Assembly: GCA_030587365.1 (NCBI GenBank)
Contig: JAUQZE010000025.1
Span: 1-64,000, forward strand
DNA: 64,000 nt
Source: Candidatus Freyarchaeota archaeon
GTDB lineage: Archaea > Asgardarchaeota > Jordiarchaeia > Jordiarchaeales > Jordiarchaeaceae
Direction of reading: 5' to 3'
Shown here one piece after another: positions 9,071 to 17,484 of this stretch; position 1 is the stretch's first letter, and each line of letters begins with the position of its first letter. Below the pieces are notes generated by a model. The model worked only from the letters and a program-made list of their open reading frames with translations. It searched no databases and was not told the DNA's origin. The translations under genes were made by a program, and so were the position numbers.

Positions 9071-9832
9071 ATGAAACTAGGAACTTTTGCCAAGGAATAT
9101 TTTAAGAAAAATGGAACTGTTTCGACATGGTGGGAGCCAGAATCAGCCCACGCGAAGTATGATCAATATTTATATAGACGCGAAACGGAGGACATAGTAA
9201 AGATTATTAGATCAAGGGAAGCTAAACATGTTTTGGAGGTTGGAACAGGTAAAGGTAGAATCGCCATTGAACTTGCCAAAATAGGTTGTAAGGTTACAGC
9301 TGTTGATGTCTCCAAAGAAATGTTAAGAATAGCAGCCCAGAGGGCAAGAGAAAAGAGTGTTGCGGAAAGAATAATATTCGAAGAGGGCGATGCTGAAAAC
9401 TTAACATATGCTGACAATTTTTTTGATGCTGCTATATGCATTGCAGCATTAATACATATCCCTAACCAACAAAAGTGTGTAAGAGAACTAGCCAGAGTCA
9501 CAAGAACAAACGGTATTGTAATAGTGAACCAAGCAAATAAAGATAATCGTTGGATACTGATGGTCAGAGGAGTAAAAGCTTACATTCAAGCAATTGCTAC
9601 TGATGTTTACTTTTCGGCCATGAAAATTTCAATCCTGAATTTCTTGATTAAAGCACTAACGAAGATCCGTTAACCCGGTTATGTAAAAAAAACAACTAAA
9701 AGAGAGTTTACAACTTTAATTCAAAAAGCAGGGCTGAAAATTGAGCAAATTATTGAATACGGTCCGAGTTATTTACCTGCACGCTTCTTAATAATCGCTA
9801 CAAAGAAAGTGTTATCAAAAAGGAAAAGTTAA
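9071..9832 (+). pseudogene. SAM-dependent methyltransferase interrupted by in-frame TAA
   Basis: The open frame from ATG 9071 encodes a class I methyltransferase. Motif I VLEVGTGKGRIAIELA is near residue 57, followed by VTAVDVSKEM, a GDAENL acidic loop and FDAAICIAALIHIP. It meets a TAA at 9671-9673 after residue 200. The same frame then continues for 52 codons to a TAA at 9830-9832, reading TTKREFTTLIQKAGLKIEQI and then YLPARFLIIATKK, which is a normal methyltransferase C-terminal strand. The full gene was therefore about 253 codons and one nonsense codon splits it. Either it is newly inactivated, or the 200-residue form is made, or the stop is read through. It immediately follows the IS element. 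Confidence 0.75.
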
Positions 9833-10276
9833 CATATTTGGATCGGGACACCGTTCCATCAGTATGTAAGAATGATAACTCATTGACAAATCAGTAATAG
9901 AAGAGACTAAAACAGGGTTACTTACTGAACTTTGGTAAATTTTGCAAGCTTCAATTTTTGATTTACACCCTAATGTGGAAATTCTGCTTAAAAATCGGCA
10001 TATTTTAAACATGAAAAAAGCAATAAAGGATCACATGATTAAAAATTTGCCAAAGTTTAGTTACTTAATTAGTTTATCTGTTATTTAAAAGAGTGTTCTA
10101 CCAAGAGCACCCTAGTCTCTCTTCTTCTTCTGTTTAATGAGTTGGCGGCGTGCAGCTATTACTGTTTCTTGCAGGTAAACTGAAAGTTGGAAGAGTGATG
10201 AGGACTAAAAATCTTAAATCTCCCCCATAGCACTTGCTAGTACTTCATCGTCATTAATCCCTATTATTATATCCTT
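9833..10276. other. Spacer without recognisable genes
   Basis: This AT-rich spacer lies between convergent genes. It has no recognisable protein match in either strand and no clear RNA fold. A short G/C-richer stretch near 10090-10200 shows no repeat or gene I can name. Confidence 0.45.
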
Positions 10277-11413
10277 TTATTTTATTATAAGGTTTCGATA
10301 TAAGTTTTCTAATTTGGTAACAACATTATCTATTGAGAACTCTTTATATACAATTTCTCTACAATTTTGAGAAAATTTTTCGCGCAAACTGTTATTATAT
10401 AGAATTTTGTAAATTGCTTTAGCTAAATCCTCAGGGGTGGCGGTGCTAACGAAACCTACTCTGTTATTTACCCAGTTTAAAACATCACCAAGCTGTGTTG
10501 TTACTATTGGTAAACCAGCGATACATGCTTCTAGGAAAGTCAGGGGAAAACCGTTGAACATTGGTGTGACAAAAACGTCTGCGTCAGTTAAAGCTTCGAG
10601 TTTCTCCTCTGCGTTTACGAATCCCTTAAATAGGACTTTTGATCCAAGTTTTTTAGACATGGACAATGCTTCATTTAGAAATCCGTCATCAGGTCCTAAC
10701 ACTACTAGTTTAACATTATCGAGTGTTCTTGTTAAAACATCGAATGAATTTATAAGCAGGTCTATCCCTTTAGACCTGTGTATTCTTCCCAGATAAAGAA
10801 CTATTTTTTCATCATCTTTTATTCTGTACTTTGTCTTGAACCTGCCTTTTGGCGGCAGTTGATATTCTGAAGGGTTTATACCATTAGGTATGATTTCTAT
10901 TTTATTTTCACCGAGTCCCATTTTCTTGTATTGCTCTACCTCTGTCTTGGTTAAGGCAATTGCTTTTGAAGCGTCTTTCAGAATTTTATACCCCCATATT
11001 AGATCATAAAGTTTTTTTAATTTCCGTTTTTCAAGGCTAGGCGCCGCAGAACCATGAGCTTGTAAAACATATGGAATTTCATATCTTTTTGCATAATAAT
11101 GAGCAATTACATTTTGATAGGAGCGAAAGGCGTGCAAGTGAATAACATCAAAATTTCTGATTTCTTTTTTAAGCCAATTTTTCATTCTTGGAGTAATCAA
11201 AAATAATTGGATGTCAGTAATGCAATGGAAAGGGATTACTTTAACTCCTTCCTTTTCTAGATTTTTCGCATATTTTTCATCGAACTCGTAATCTGTAGTG
11301 AGCAATGTAACTTCATGTCCTCGTTTTGATAGCTCCATCGAGAAGGAATATGGTACAATAACAGAACCACCGAGCCTAGGTGTAAAGAATGTAGTAACTT
11401 GAAGAATTTTCAT
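10277..11413 (-). CDS. GT4-family glycosyltransferase
   Basis: GT-B fold glycosyltransferase of 378 residues. The N-terminal half starts MKILQVTTFFTPRLGGSV, with FDVIHLHAF and LQAHGSAAP. The C-terminal half has the donor-binding GIDLLINSF, TPMFNGFPLTFLEACIAG (the E-x7-E-like motif) and PIVTTQLGD elements of family GT4. Such retaining enzymes use nucleotide or lipid-linked sugars to extend glycans on the cytoplasmic face. Its ATG overlaps the stop of the upstream DUF362 gene by one base (ATGA-type junction), so the two are translationally coupled. Sugar specificity is unknown. Confidence 0.88.
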   Translation of the reverse strand: MKILQVTTFFTPRLGGSVIVPYSFSMELSKRGHEVTLLTTDYEFDEKYAKNLEKEGVKVIPFHCITDIQLFLITPRMKNWLKKEIRNFDVIHLHAFRSYQNVIAHYYAKRYEIPYVLQAHGSAAPSLEKRKLKKLYDLIWGYKILKDASKAIALTKTEVEQYKKMGLGENKIEIIPNGINPSEYQLPPKGRFKTKYRIKDDEKIVLYLGRIHRSKGIDLLINSFDVLTRTLDNVKLVVLGPDDGFLNEALSMSKKLGSKVLFKGFVNAEEKLEALTDADVFVTPMFNGFPLTFLEACIAGLPIVTTQLGDVLNWVNNRVGFVSTATPEDLAKAIYKILYNNSLREKFSQNCREIVYKEFSIDNVVTKLENLYRNLIIK

Positions 11414-12408
11414 CAGACATACAACCTCATCTTATGCACTGCTTCTTTATCCTCTGGGGTTCTTAAAAACTCGGCTGCTTCATAAATAAAGGGTGTGAAT
11501 GGTGAATCCATAACAATTTTGGCTAAAGTTTCGCTGGCAAATGGTAGTGTTAAGAGTTTATCAGTTAAAGTCTTTTTCACATAAAATTGCATTTTAAATT
11601 TTTTCCAATCATCATTTATTTTTACTTCGCTCAAATTTGTTGTACCCAACTCCTCTTTCTCTGCGATTAAGATGTGCTTAGCCTTTTCAACAGGTATTCC
11701 AATAATATTAGCTCCTAATGAATCTGCAACAACGGGATTGTTTGAAGATATTATTATATTTGTTTTCTTCGCTTTTCCATACACTGGCCCGTGATTATTT
11801 AATGAGTAGATGCCATCTATCACAGCTATCTTCGGTTTTAGTAGTTTAGTTATTAATGCAAGTTTATGATTCAAATTCTTGTGATGTAAAGCTCTCAAGG
11901 TATCAGGCCAGCAACCCCATAAATTTTTGATGCTTAAACTAACTCCAGTCATTACATGTACTTTTAAAACTGGAACTGATATGATGCAATCTACTCTCTC
12001 TAAAAGAAATCTTGACAACTGAACCTTTACCCTTTTTCCCTGAATTTTGGTTTCAATAAACACAGAAGAAAGTTTCGATAAATTGACTAAATCTGCTCCT
12101 GCCTCTTTACAAATTTCATACATATTATGATTTTTGAATGCAATCTCAGCAGGAAATGTTCGATTTCCACCATCAGATTCTCCCAAAATTACATCGCAAG
12201 CTCTATTCTTAATTATTTCCAATAACTTTTTTAGTAATTCTGGGTTGGTGGTAACTCCTTTCTCGTAATAAGGAAAGGTAAAATTAGGCTTAACAAAAAC
12301 TGTAGAATCCTTTTTAATTTGTTTTCTCCAATCAATGAACTCAAAACTTCTTAGTAAGTCCTCTCGTTGATCTGTAATCTTTGACACGTATGCTGAATAG
12401 TCAGCCAT
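11413..12408 (-). CDS. DUF362-family protein
   Basis: 331 residues matching the DUF362 family. Visible features are VFVKPNFTFPY, CDVILGESDGG, VDCIISVPVLKVHVMTG, SIKNLWGCWPDTLRALHHKN and KIAVIDGIYSLNNHGP. Many DUF362 proteins have an attached ferredoxin; none is visible here. The biochemical role is not established. Coupled to a GT4 gene and sited between glycosyltransferases, it may take part in glycan or lipid modification, which is inference. ATG start at 12408. Confidence 0.75.
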   Translation of the reverse strand: MADYSAYVSKITDQREDLLRSFEFIDWRKQIKKDSTVFVKPNFTFPYYEKGVTTNPELLKKLLEIIKNRACDVILGESDGGNRTFPAEIAFKNHNMYEICKEAGADLVNLSKLSSVFIETKIQGKRVKVQLSRFLLERVDCIISVPVLKVHVMTGVSLSIKNLWGCWPDTLRALHHKNLNHKLALITKLLKPKIAVIDGIYSLNNHGPVYGKAKKTNIIISSNNPVVADSLGANIIGIPVEKAKHILIAEKEELGTTNLSEVKINDDWKKFKMQFYVKKTLTDKLLTLPFASETLAKIVMDSPFTPFIYEAAEFLRTPEDKEAVHKMRLYV

Positions 12409-12607
12409 CTTTCAACATACTCCAAGACTTATAAAGACTAATTCCAAATAAACCCCTATTAAAGGTTCTGTGATCTGTTATGTTTAATAATTGTTTCTAT
12501 TTACTTGCTCGTACCTTTTAAAGCAAGAAGAAAGGAGAAAAAATGTTTTCTCAATAGCCCCCTCCCTTCCATATTAATAGTAAACTCTTTGAAAGTGTTC
12601 GATTTAT

Positions 12608-12823
12608 TCAGACTCCGATGTTAAGCAAATAATCGAACTCAATAATTTGTAAATAACTTTCGTCTGGAAATTTTGCGTCCTTACGACCAAAATTGGTACT
12701 GAATATGAGTATGTTAAGCCCTTCTCTCTTCTGGTATTTGGCTAAGCTGTAATGTACTGAAGCTATACCGCCTGCCTTGGAGGAGAAGAAGGGTGTAGCA
12801 AAAACAATGTTAAACTTTCTCAA
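12608..12823 (-). pseudogene. GT4 glycosyltransferase reduced to its N-terminus
   Basis: The fragment starts with TTG at 12823 and encodes RKFNIVFATPFFSSKAGG, then SVHYSLAKYQKREGLNILIF, the typical first Rossmann strand and glycine loop of a GT4 enzyme. It stops after about 71 residues, and the bases down to 12409 show no continuation in any frame. The insertion sequence at 12832-14688 lies between this TTG and its ribosome site: with the element removed, GGAGGTG sits just upstream of the TTG. A longer reading frame that extends to 13075 runs into the IS and is an artefact. The gene is dead, with its 3' part deleted and its start displaced. Confidence 0.75.
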
Positions 12824-12831
12824 GTGAGCAC
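12824..12831 (+). repeat. 8-bp target-site duplication, left copy
   Basis: GTGAGCAC directly precedes the left end of the insertion sequence and is repeated directly after its right end at 14689-14696. Confidence 0.85.
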
Positions 12832-14688
12832 CGATGATTTCTATCTTTGGTTGGGTTATAATACTTTGCTCCTTCTTTAACTTATGTACCATGAAGCTTA
12901 CTGGCAGGACAAGCCCTGCATGGTTCTGGGGCCCGCGATATCTCATTGCCCCCTTTGCGGAAACAGGTTGCATGTGAGAAAAACTTACCCCCGGGGACTC
13001 AAGGGAAAATACGCGGTTATCAAGCTGACCGTGAAGGAGCTCCACTGCACCAACCCGGGCTGCGAACTGTACCATGTTCCAGTCATACCCGAGGGACTAA
13101 TGTTCCTCTTCCTCCCCAAAATGGTCTACGGAACCGATGTGCTGTTCTTCGTCGGGGAGAAGAGGCTCGGAGACTGGCAGCTCAAGCAGGTGAGGGAGGT
13201 GCTTGAAGTGAAACCGTCGATCTCCTCCCTCTCAAGATTCTTCCACTTATTCGAACAACTCTCCCAGTGCTTCTTCGAGTCCTACGAGGAAGAAACAAAA
13301 GCCGTAATCAGGAAACAGGGAGGCTACGTCCTCATGGCCGACGCCACGGAACATCGGGAGAGCCGCCCCCTGTACCACGTGATGGATGCGCTGAGCGGCA
13401 GACTGCTCGCCGCCGAAAGGCTTGAGAGAAACGACTACGAGTGCATAAAACCGGTCTGGGAACATGTGAAGGAGAAGTACGGAACACCGCGGGCCGTCCT
13501 CAGCGACGACGACTCCGCGCAGAGAAAGGTGCGCCTAGAACTCTTCCCGGGCACGAAGTGGGTCTACTGTCAGTACCACTTCCTCAAAAACCTGGGGGAG
13601 GAACTCCTCGAGGAGTACTACACCCTGCTGATGGAGAAGGTGAAGGAGCTTGCAAGAGAGGTGGAGAGAGAGGTGCAGAGCCTGGGAAGAATGCTCGAGA
13701 CCTACGTCTCGGTAGAGCGGTACCGCGAGTTCTCAGACGGGGTGAGGGCGGTTCTTAAGGCGCGGGGAAAGTTTCCTTTCGACTTGGGCTGGCTTGAGGT
13801 CTACGATGTCCTCAAAATCCTATTCCGGAGCATCCTTGAAGTGAGTGTGGAGGGCCGAGCGATGACCCACCTGAAAATGTTCGTGGTCCGGAACATCCAT
13901 CGGTTGAAGGAGCTGAGCGAAAACGCGGAGAAGCTCCGGGGACTGAACGCCTCCTTCGTGCAGGTAAGGGAGGTTCTCGGAACCGCTAAAAACGCTAGGG
14001 ATGCGGAGAAGAAGCTCAAGAAGCTGGCGGCGGAAACTGCAGAAAAGACAAAGATTATATCGGAGCGTATCCACAAGTACTTGGATAGCCTTGTTGCGGC
14101 CTACACTATTAAGGGCGTCCCGCGAACCATAGGCGACCTTGAGCTGTTCCACAGGGATGTTAAACGCCCGGTGAGGCTGGAAAACCGGCCTGCCTTTGAG
14201 GCTCACGACGAGGGCCTCTCCTACGCAAGGGAGGTCGCAAGACAGGGAATGCTTGAGGAGATGTGGTGCTCCCTACCAGCCCTTGTCGGGGAACTTGAGG
14301 AAATGAGGAGTGAAGAGGCGGTGAAGAAAAAAGAGGAGAAGGAAAGCAGATCCCGCATGAGACGCTACCGGGAACTGGCGAAGAAGAATCCTGAGGAATA
14401 CGCTGCGAGGATGATGCAGCTCATAAAGGAGATAGACGATTTAGAGACGGGTAAGTCGGGGAAACCTCCTCCGGACGAGGAGGAGGACGAAAAGTCCCAA
14501 GATAGCGGGGATTAAAACCAAATCAACACACCGGGCAAAGGCGGCTCAGTCAGCAGAGCCACCGTTTGAAGCACCATCCTTGAGGGAAGAGGGTAGAACA
14601 GGGTGAAAGGGAGAGGGCTCAAAAGCAGCCGAAACACACCGTAGACCGTTTCTCACAACCAAAGGCCAACCGAAGATAGAAATCATCG
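12832..14688 (+). mobile_element. ISNCY-like insertion sequence, 1857 bp, with target duplication
   Basis: The ends are inverted repeats. CGATGATTTCTATCTTTGG continues with TTGG from 12832, and the right end read outward gives CGATGATTTCTATCTTCGG plus TTGG, so about 23 bases match with one mismatch. GTGAGCAC flanks both sides as a perfect 8-bp direct repeat. One transposase gene lies inside. The insertion fell between the ribosome site and start codon of a glycosyltransferase gene. Near-perfect ends and duplication argue for recent movement. Confidence 0.88.
12884..14515 (+). CDS. DDE transposase, ISNCY/MULE-like
   Basis: 543-residue transposase carried by the 12.8-14.7 kb insertion sequence. 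A zinc-ribbon-like start (CPLCGNRLHV near 22 and CTNPGC near 55) precedes a catalytic core: GYVLMADATEHR (Asp, near 150), AVLSDDDSAQRK (Asp, near 205), and KWVYCQYHFLKNLGEELL, the C-x2-H segment common in MULE/IS256-like transposases. A long charged helical region follows, and the C-terminus is very acidic. The reading frame is uninterrupted, so the element is probably active or recently so. GC content is higher than in its neighbours, consistent with transfer. Family naming is tentative. Confidence 0.8.
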   Translation: MYHEAYWQDKPCMVLGPAISHCPLCGNRLHVRKTYPRGLKGKYAVIKLTVKELHCTNPGCELYHVPVIPEGLMFLFLPKMVYGTDVLFFVGEKRLGDWQLKQVREVLEVKPSISSLSRFFHLFEQLSQCFFESYEEETKAVIRKQGGYVLMADATEHRESRPLYHVMDALSGRLLAAERLERNDYECIKPVWEHVKEKYGTPRAVLSDDDSAQRKVRLELFPGTKWVYCQYHFLKNLGEELLEEYYTLLMEKVKELAREVEREVQSLGRMLETYVSVERYREFSDGVRAVLKARGKFPFDLGWLEVYDVLKILFRSILEVSVEGRAMTHLKMFVVRNIHRLKELSENAEKLRGLNASFVQVREVLGTAKNARDAEKKLKKLAAETAEKTKIISERIHKYLDSLVAAYTIKGVPRTIGDLELFHRDVKRPVRLENRPAFEAHDEGLSYAREVARQGMLEEMWCSLPALVGELEEMRSEEAVKKKEEKESRSRMRRYRELAKKNPEEYAARMMQLIKEIDDLETGKSGKPPPDEEEDEKSQDSGD

Positions 14689-14696
14689 GTGAGCAC
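14689..14696 (+). repeat. 8-bp target-site duplication, right copy
   Basis: A second copy of GTGAGCAC lies immediately outside the right inverted repeat of the insertion sequence. Confidence 0.85.
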
Positions 14697-14741
14697 CTCC
14701 TATGCATCAGAACACTAACTTTTTGAGAATCAGATTGTAGA

Positions 14742-15533
14742 TTATTTGGATACTTTTCCAATGAGTAGTACTGTCGAGTTCAGCTTCTTAATTAAAGGTG
14801 CATTCTCCGTAAAGTTTTCGAATAATTGGATTAACCTGATGAGGATTGACGGCAGCTTTATATTTGCTATTTTGAATAAGTGTCCGAGTGCTAAGGCGGC
14901 AAAGAACTGATAATTATCCTTTTCAATGACGAATCCAAATTTTTTCAAGGTTTTCTTTAATGAGGAGGGTATGAACGCATGTTCTCCTTTTGTATGTGTC
15001 TTCATAGGGAAAAACCTGCGTCCAAAGGCGGAGATAGGATTAATCAAGTTAGGTTCTATGAATAAAAACTTCGTATTTTTATTTGATACCCTCCTAATCT
15101 CTTTACAACTTTTTTTAAGATTGAGATGATGCAATATTGCCACAGCGAAAACATGGTCAATACATTCATTCTTAAATGGTAGATTTTCACAATCGCAAAT
15201 AGCAAACTCAGCGGAAGGGGTAATTCTTTTAGCATGAGTTATTAACATGGGATTTAAATCTACACCAACAACGGTGAAACCCTTCTGGGATAAGATGCGA
15301 GAGAGCCACCCTGCGCCACAACCATAATCTAAAATCAGGCGAGGCTGGCCAGAGTACAAAAAGTCTAAAATTATCTCTAGTTCCCCTTTTCTGATAACTT
15401 GGAGAATTGATTCCTCGTAAGAACTAACTTCCCCTCTTTCATCAACGTCAGCACTGCTGTATTTTTCAAGTTCGCTGGAGATAATATCGACTCTATCGTT
15501 TCTATCATTGTTTACCAACTCATCCGCCTCCAT
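14742..15533 (-). CDS. SAM-dependent methyltransferase
   Basis: 263-residue class I methyltransferase. Motif I ILDYGCGAGWLSRILSQ is near residue 67, then FTVVGVDLNPML, the acidic loop CDCENLPFKNECID, and VFAVAILHHLNL. The C-terminal part is hydrophobic and basic and may associate with membrane or lipid-linked substrate. It lay directly upstream of the now broken GT4 gene before the IS inserted. Its downstream gap contains that gene's GGAGGTG ribosome site. The substrate is unknown; a glycan or isoprenoid-linked sugar is a guess from context. Confidence 0.78.
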   Translation of the reverse strand: MEADELVNNDRNDRVDIISSELEKYSSADVDERGEVSSYEESILQVIRKGELEIILDFLYSGQPRLILDYGCGAGWLSRILSQKGFTVVGVDLNPMLITHAKRITPSAEFAICDCENLPFKNECIDHVFAVAILHHLNLKKSCKEIRRVSNKNTKFLFIEPNLINPISAFGRRFFPMKTHTKGEHAFIPSSLKKTLKKFGFVIEKDNYQFFAALALGHLFKIANIKLPSILIRLIQLFENFTENAPLIKKLNSTVLLIGKVSK

Positions 15534-15570
15534 CAGTTTGATAGGTACTTGAGATTTATTTAAATAAAAT

Positions 15571-16242
15571 CTATTTGATAGCTTTTATGCAGGCAATCCC
15601 TTTAACGTTTTTCTCCGAGTCGGCGTCTGTTAACTCTTTCTTTGAAACACGTACCCAATAGCCTGTTTTTTTCACAAAGTAATCCTCACTTTCTATTTTA
15701 AAATTTTTAAGCATTGACTGGAGTTGACTAGCATTGTAAACTCTGTGTAATTGTGTTACTGTCGTTCTTCCATAGGGTACCGTTAGAAGTAATTTCCCGT
15801 TCCTCATTAAAATTCTCTCTATTTCTTTTATAGCCCTTTTATCTCCTTCCCTGTCTTTGGGATCCCCGTATCTCCCCAAGCCCACATGCTCAATCGTTGA
15901 TATCGCTGTAACTGTTTTAAAGAAATCATTTGGAAATTTCGTATTCCTGATATCTCCTGTTATGTTCTTTAGGTTTGGTAGAGGAAAACTGTATTCGTAG
16001 GGTCTTACATCGAATGTGTATACTTCGCATCCTAAACAGGCAAGTGCGAGTGGAAAATAGGATCCAGTAGAACCTACGTCGAGTATTCTGCCGGTTTTTT
16101 CATCAAGGTTTGTGAATGACCAAGAATACTCGATAAATCGTTCGGAGGAGATATCGGTGTAGCCAGCTCCCCGTAAGCCTAGTTTTTGAGCTAGGGCACG
16201 AAAATACTTGTTCCTTTCATAGAGACGTAATAATTGAGACAT
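15571..16242 (-). CDS. SAM-dependent methyltransferase
   Basis: About 223 residues from the ATG at 16242, which is preceded by GAGGTTGTG. An in-frame ATG 39 bases further upstream has weaker support. Motif I RILDVGSTGSYFPLALACLG is followed by CEVYTFDVRPYEY, a glutamine-free acidic loop (GDIRNTKF) and TAISTIEHVGLGRYGD, with MRNGKLLLTVPYG as the later strand. This is a class I methyltransferase fold related to the domains in polysaccharide clusters. It is the next gene upstream of the 14742 methyltransferase and probably co-transcribed. The substrate is unknown. Confidence 0.75.
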   Translation of the reverse strand: MSQLLRLYERNKYFRALAQKLGLRGAGYTDISSERFIEYSWSFTNLDEKTGRILDVGSTGSYFPLALACLGCEVYTFDVRPYEYSFPLPNLKNITGDIRNTKFPNDFFKTVTAISTIEHVGLGRYGDPKDREGDKRAIKEIERILMRNGKLLLTVPYGRTTVTQLHRVYNASQLQSMLKNFKIESEDYFVKKTGYWVRVSKKELTDADSEKNVKGIACIKAIK

Positions 16243-16381
16243 TAACACAACCTCATTACATTCAAATAAATAATGATGCATTCTTTAAGAGTGTTTGAAT
16301 TGTCCAGAATAATCATTTCAATTTCGCTAATATGAAATTAAAGGTAAAAATTGTAACATCATCCTACAGGGGCACATTTTG

Positions 16382-17323
16382 TTATGCTCCTTGATTTATG
16401 ATATCATTGTATTTGTCCCAGTGGTTTTTCTTTTTGCATAATGCCTTTTTTAGCCACAGTGGCATATACTTATGTTTTGAGCCTAGGAACATACCTAGAA
16501 ATTTGAATATGTCGTATATTGTGGCATACGGGATCCAAGAGATGTGGCTATTCCTTGCCATATAGTCGTATTCTCTTAGTGTGTATTTTAGCCCATCTAG
16601 CATGAAGTTTTTCATGGAGTAGTTGAGTAATCTGTGGTTATGAATGTAGGGCATTGTGGCACCCGAATCAAAGTATTCTTGGAAGATCTGTTTTAGCTTA
16701 TAATTATGTGAATGGTAGACCATTGCTTCACTGTCATATGCGATTTTGTATCCTGCTATTAGTGCTCTTTTTGCCCACTCTTGGTCTTCGCTTTTTAGCA
16801 TCTCTGGTATTTTTATTTTTTCCCAGACGCTTCGCCTAATCGCAGAATTCGTGTTTGAGAATAGGAAGAACTTCTTAAGTTTCTGACCGCTGTTTAGAGA
16901 AAGGACGTAACTTTTCGCAGGATATGTATTTAGTATAAAGAACTTCTCCATTGGTGTTGCATTTTCCTTTGGAATCTGCCTTCCAAAGACACCTGCGACC
17001 TTTGAATCCGCAAAATTTCTTAGTAGCTTAGACAACCATTTTTTGTTTCTTATTTCCACATCTGTGGATAGGAACACCAAGAAATCTCCCGAGGTCATTT
17101 CGGCTCCTAGATTACGTGTTCCTCCGTAGTTATAATCTTCCGGTTCAACCCTCACGAACTTAACGGGGTAATTTTTGACTATTTCTGCTGTTTTATCATC
17201 GGATGAGTCCATTATTAGAACTTCTATTTCATAGTCCAAGTTTTGGGAGAAAATGCTTTCCAACAGGTTTCCAATGTTCTTCTCGACATTCCTAGTGGGA
17301 AGTATAAAACTCACGGTGGGCAT
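16382..17323 (-). CDS. GT2 glycosyltransferase (rhamnosyltransferase-like)
   Basis: GT-A family 2 enzyme. PTVSFILPTRNVEKNIGNLL opens the nucleotide-binding fold, with EVLIMDSSDDKTAEIV, a GTRNLGAE loop, FLVFLSTDVEIRNKKW in the DxD position (here T-D-V), and EDQEWAKRAL as the catalytic-base-like E-D-x-x-W segment. A longer reading begins 45 bases upstream, but a TATA-like box at 17371-17380 would start transcription inside it. The ATG at 17323 follows GGGAG, giving 313 residues. Probably adds a sugar during glycan chain assembly. Donor unknown. Confidence 0.82.
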   Translation of the reverse strand: MPTVSFILPTRNVEKNIGNLLESIFSQNLDYEIEVLIMDSSDDKTAEIVKNYPVKFVRVEPEDYNYGGTRNLGAEMTSGDFLVFLSTDVEIRNKKWLSKLLRNFADSKVAGVFGRQIPKENATPMEKFFILNTYPAKSYVLSLNSGQKLKKFFLFSNTNSAIRRSVWEKIKIPEMLKSEDQEWAKRALIAGYKIAYDSEAMVYHSHNYKLKQIFQEYFDSGATMPYIHNHRLLNYSMKNFMLDGLKYTLREYDYMARNSHISWIPYATIYDIFKFLGMFLGSKHKYMPLWLKKALCKKKNHWDKYNDIINQGA

Positions 17324-17370
17324 TTCACTTATTCTCCCAAGTTTTATATTTCCCATTATTATTCGCATTC

Positions 17371-17380
17371 GTATTTATAC
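17371..17380 (-). promoter_or_regulatory. TATA-like box for the GT2 gene
   Basis: GTATAAATAC on the minus strand lies about 48 bases upstream of the chosen ATG at 17323. That is consistent with a transcript start near 17347 and a short leader carrying GGGAG. Confidence 0.5.
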
Positions 17381-17484
17381 TTTTGTTTTTTATCTTTTAT
17401 TCACGTTTCGGATAATCTTTTTGCTTACTATCTCCTAAAGCAGCTCCAGTTTTTTCAATAACGGGCTCGTATCTCTGACTGTTT

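Noticed and set aside
10080..10210. Possible C/D box RNA (GTGATGA and CTGA near 10160-10200)
   Set aside because: Box order and spacing are wrong and no terminal stem is present.
12824..13075. Minus-strand frame extending the GT4 fragment upstream into the IS
   Set aside because: The extra residues come from the inverted repeat and start of the insertion sequence. The true start is the TTG at 12823 next to the displaced ribosome site.
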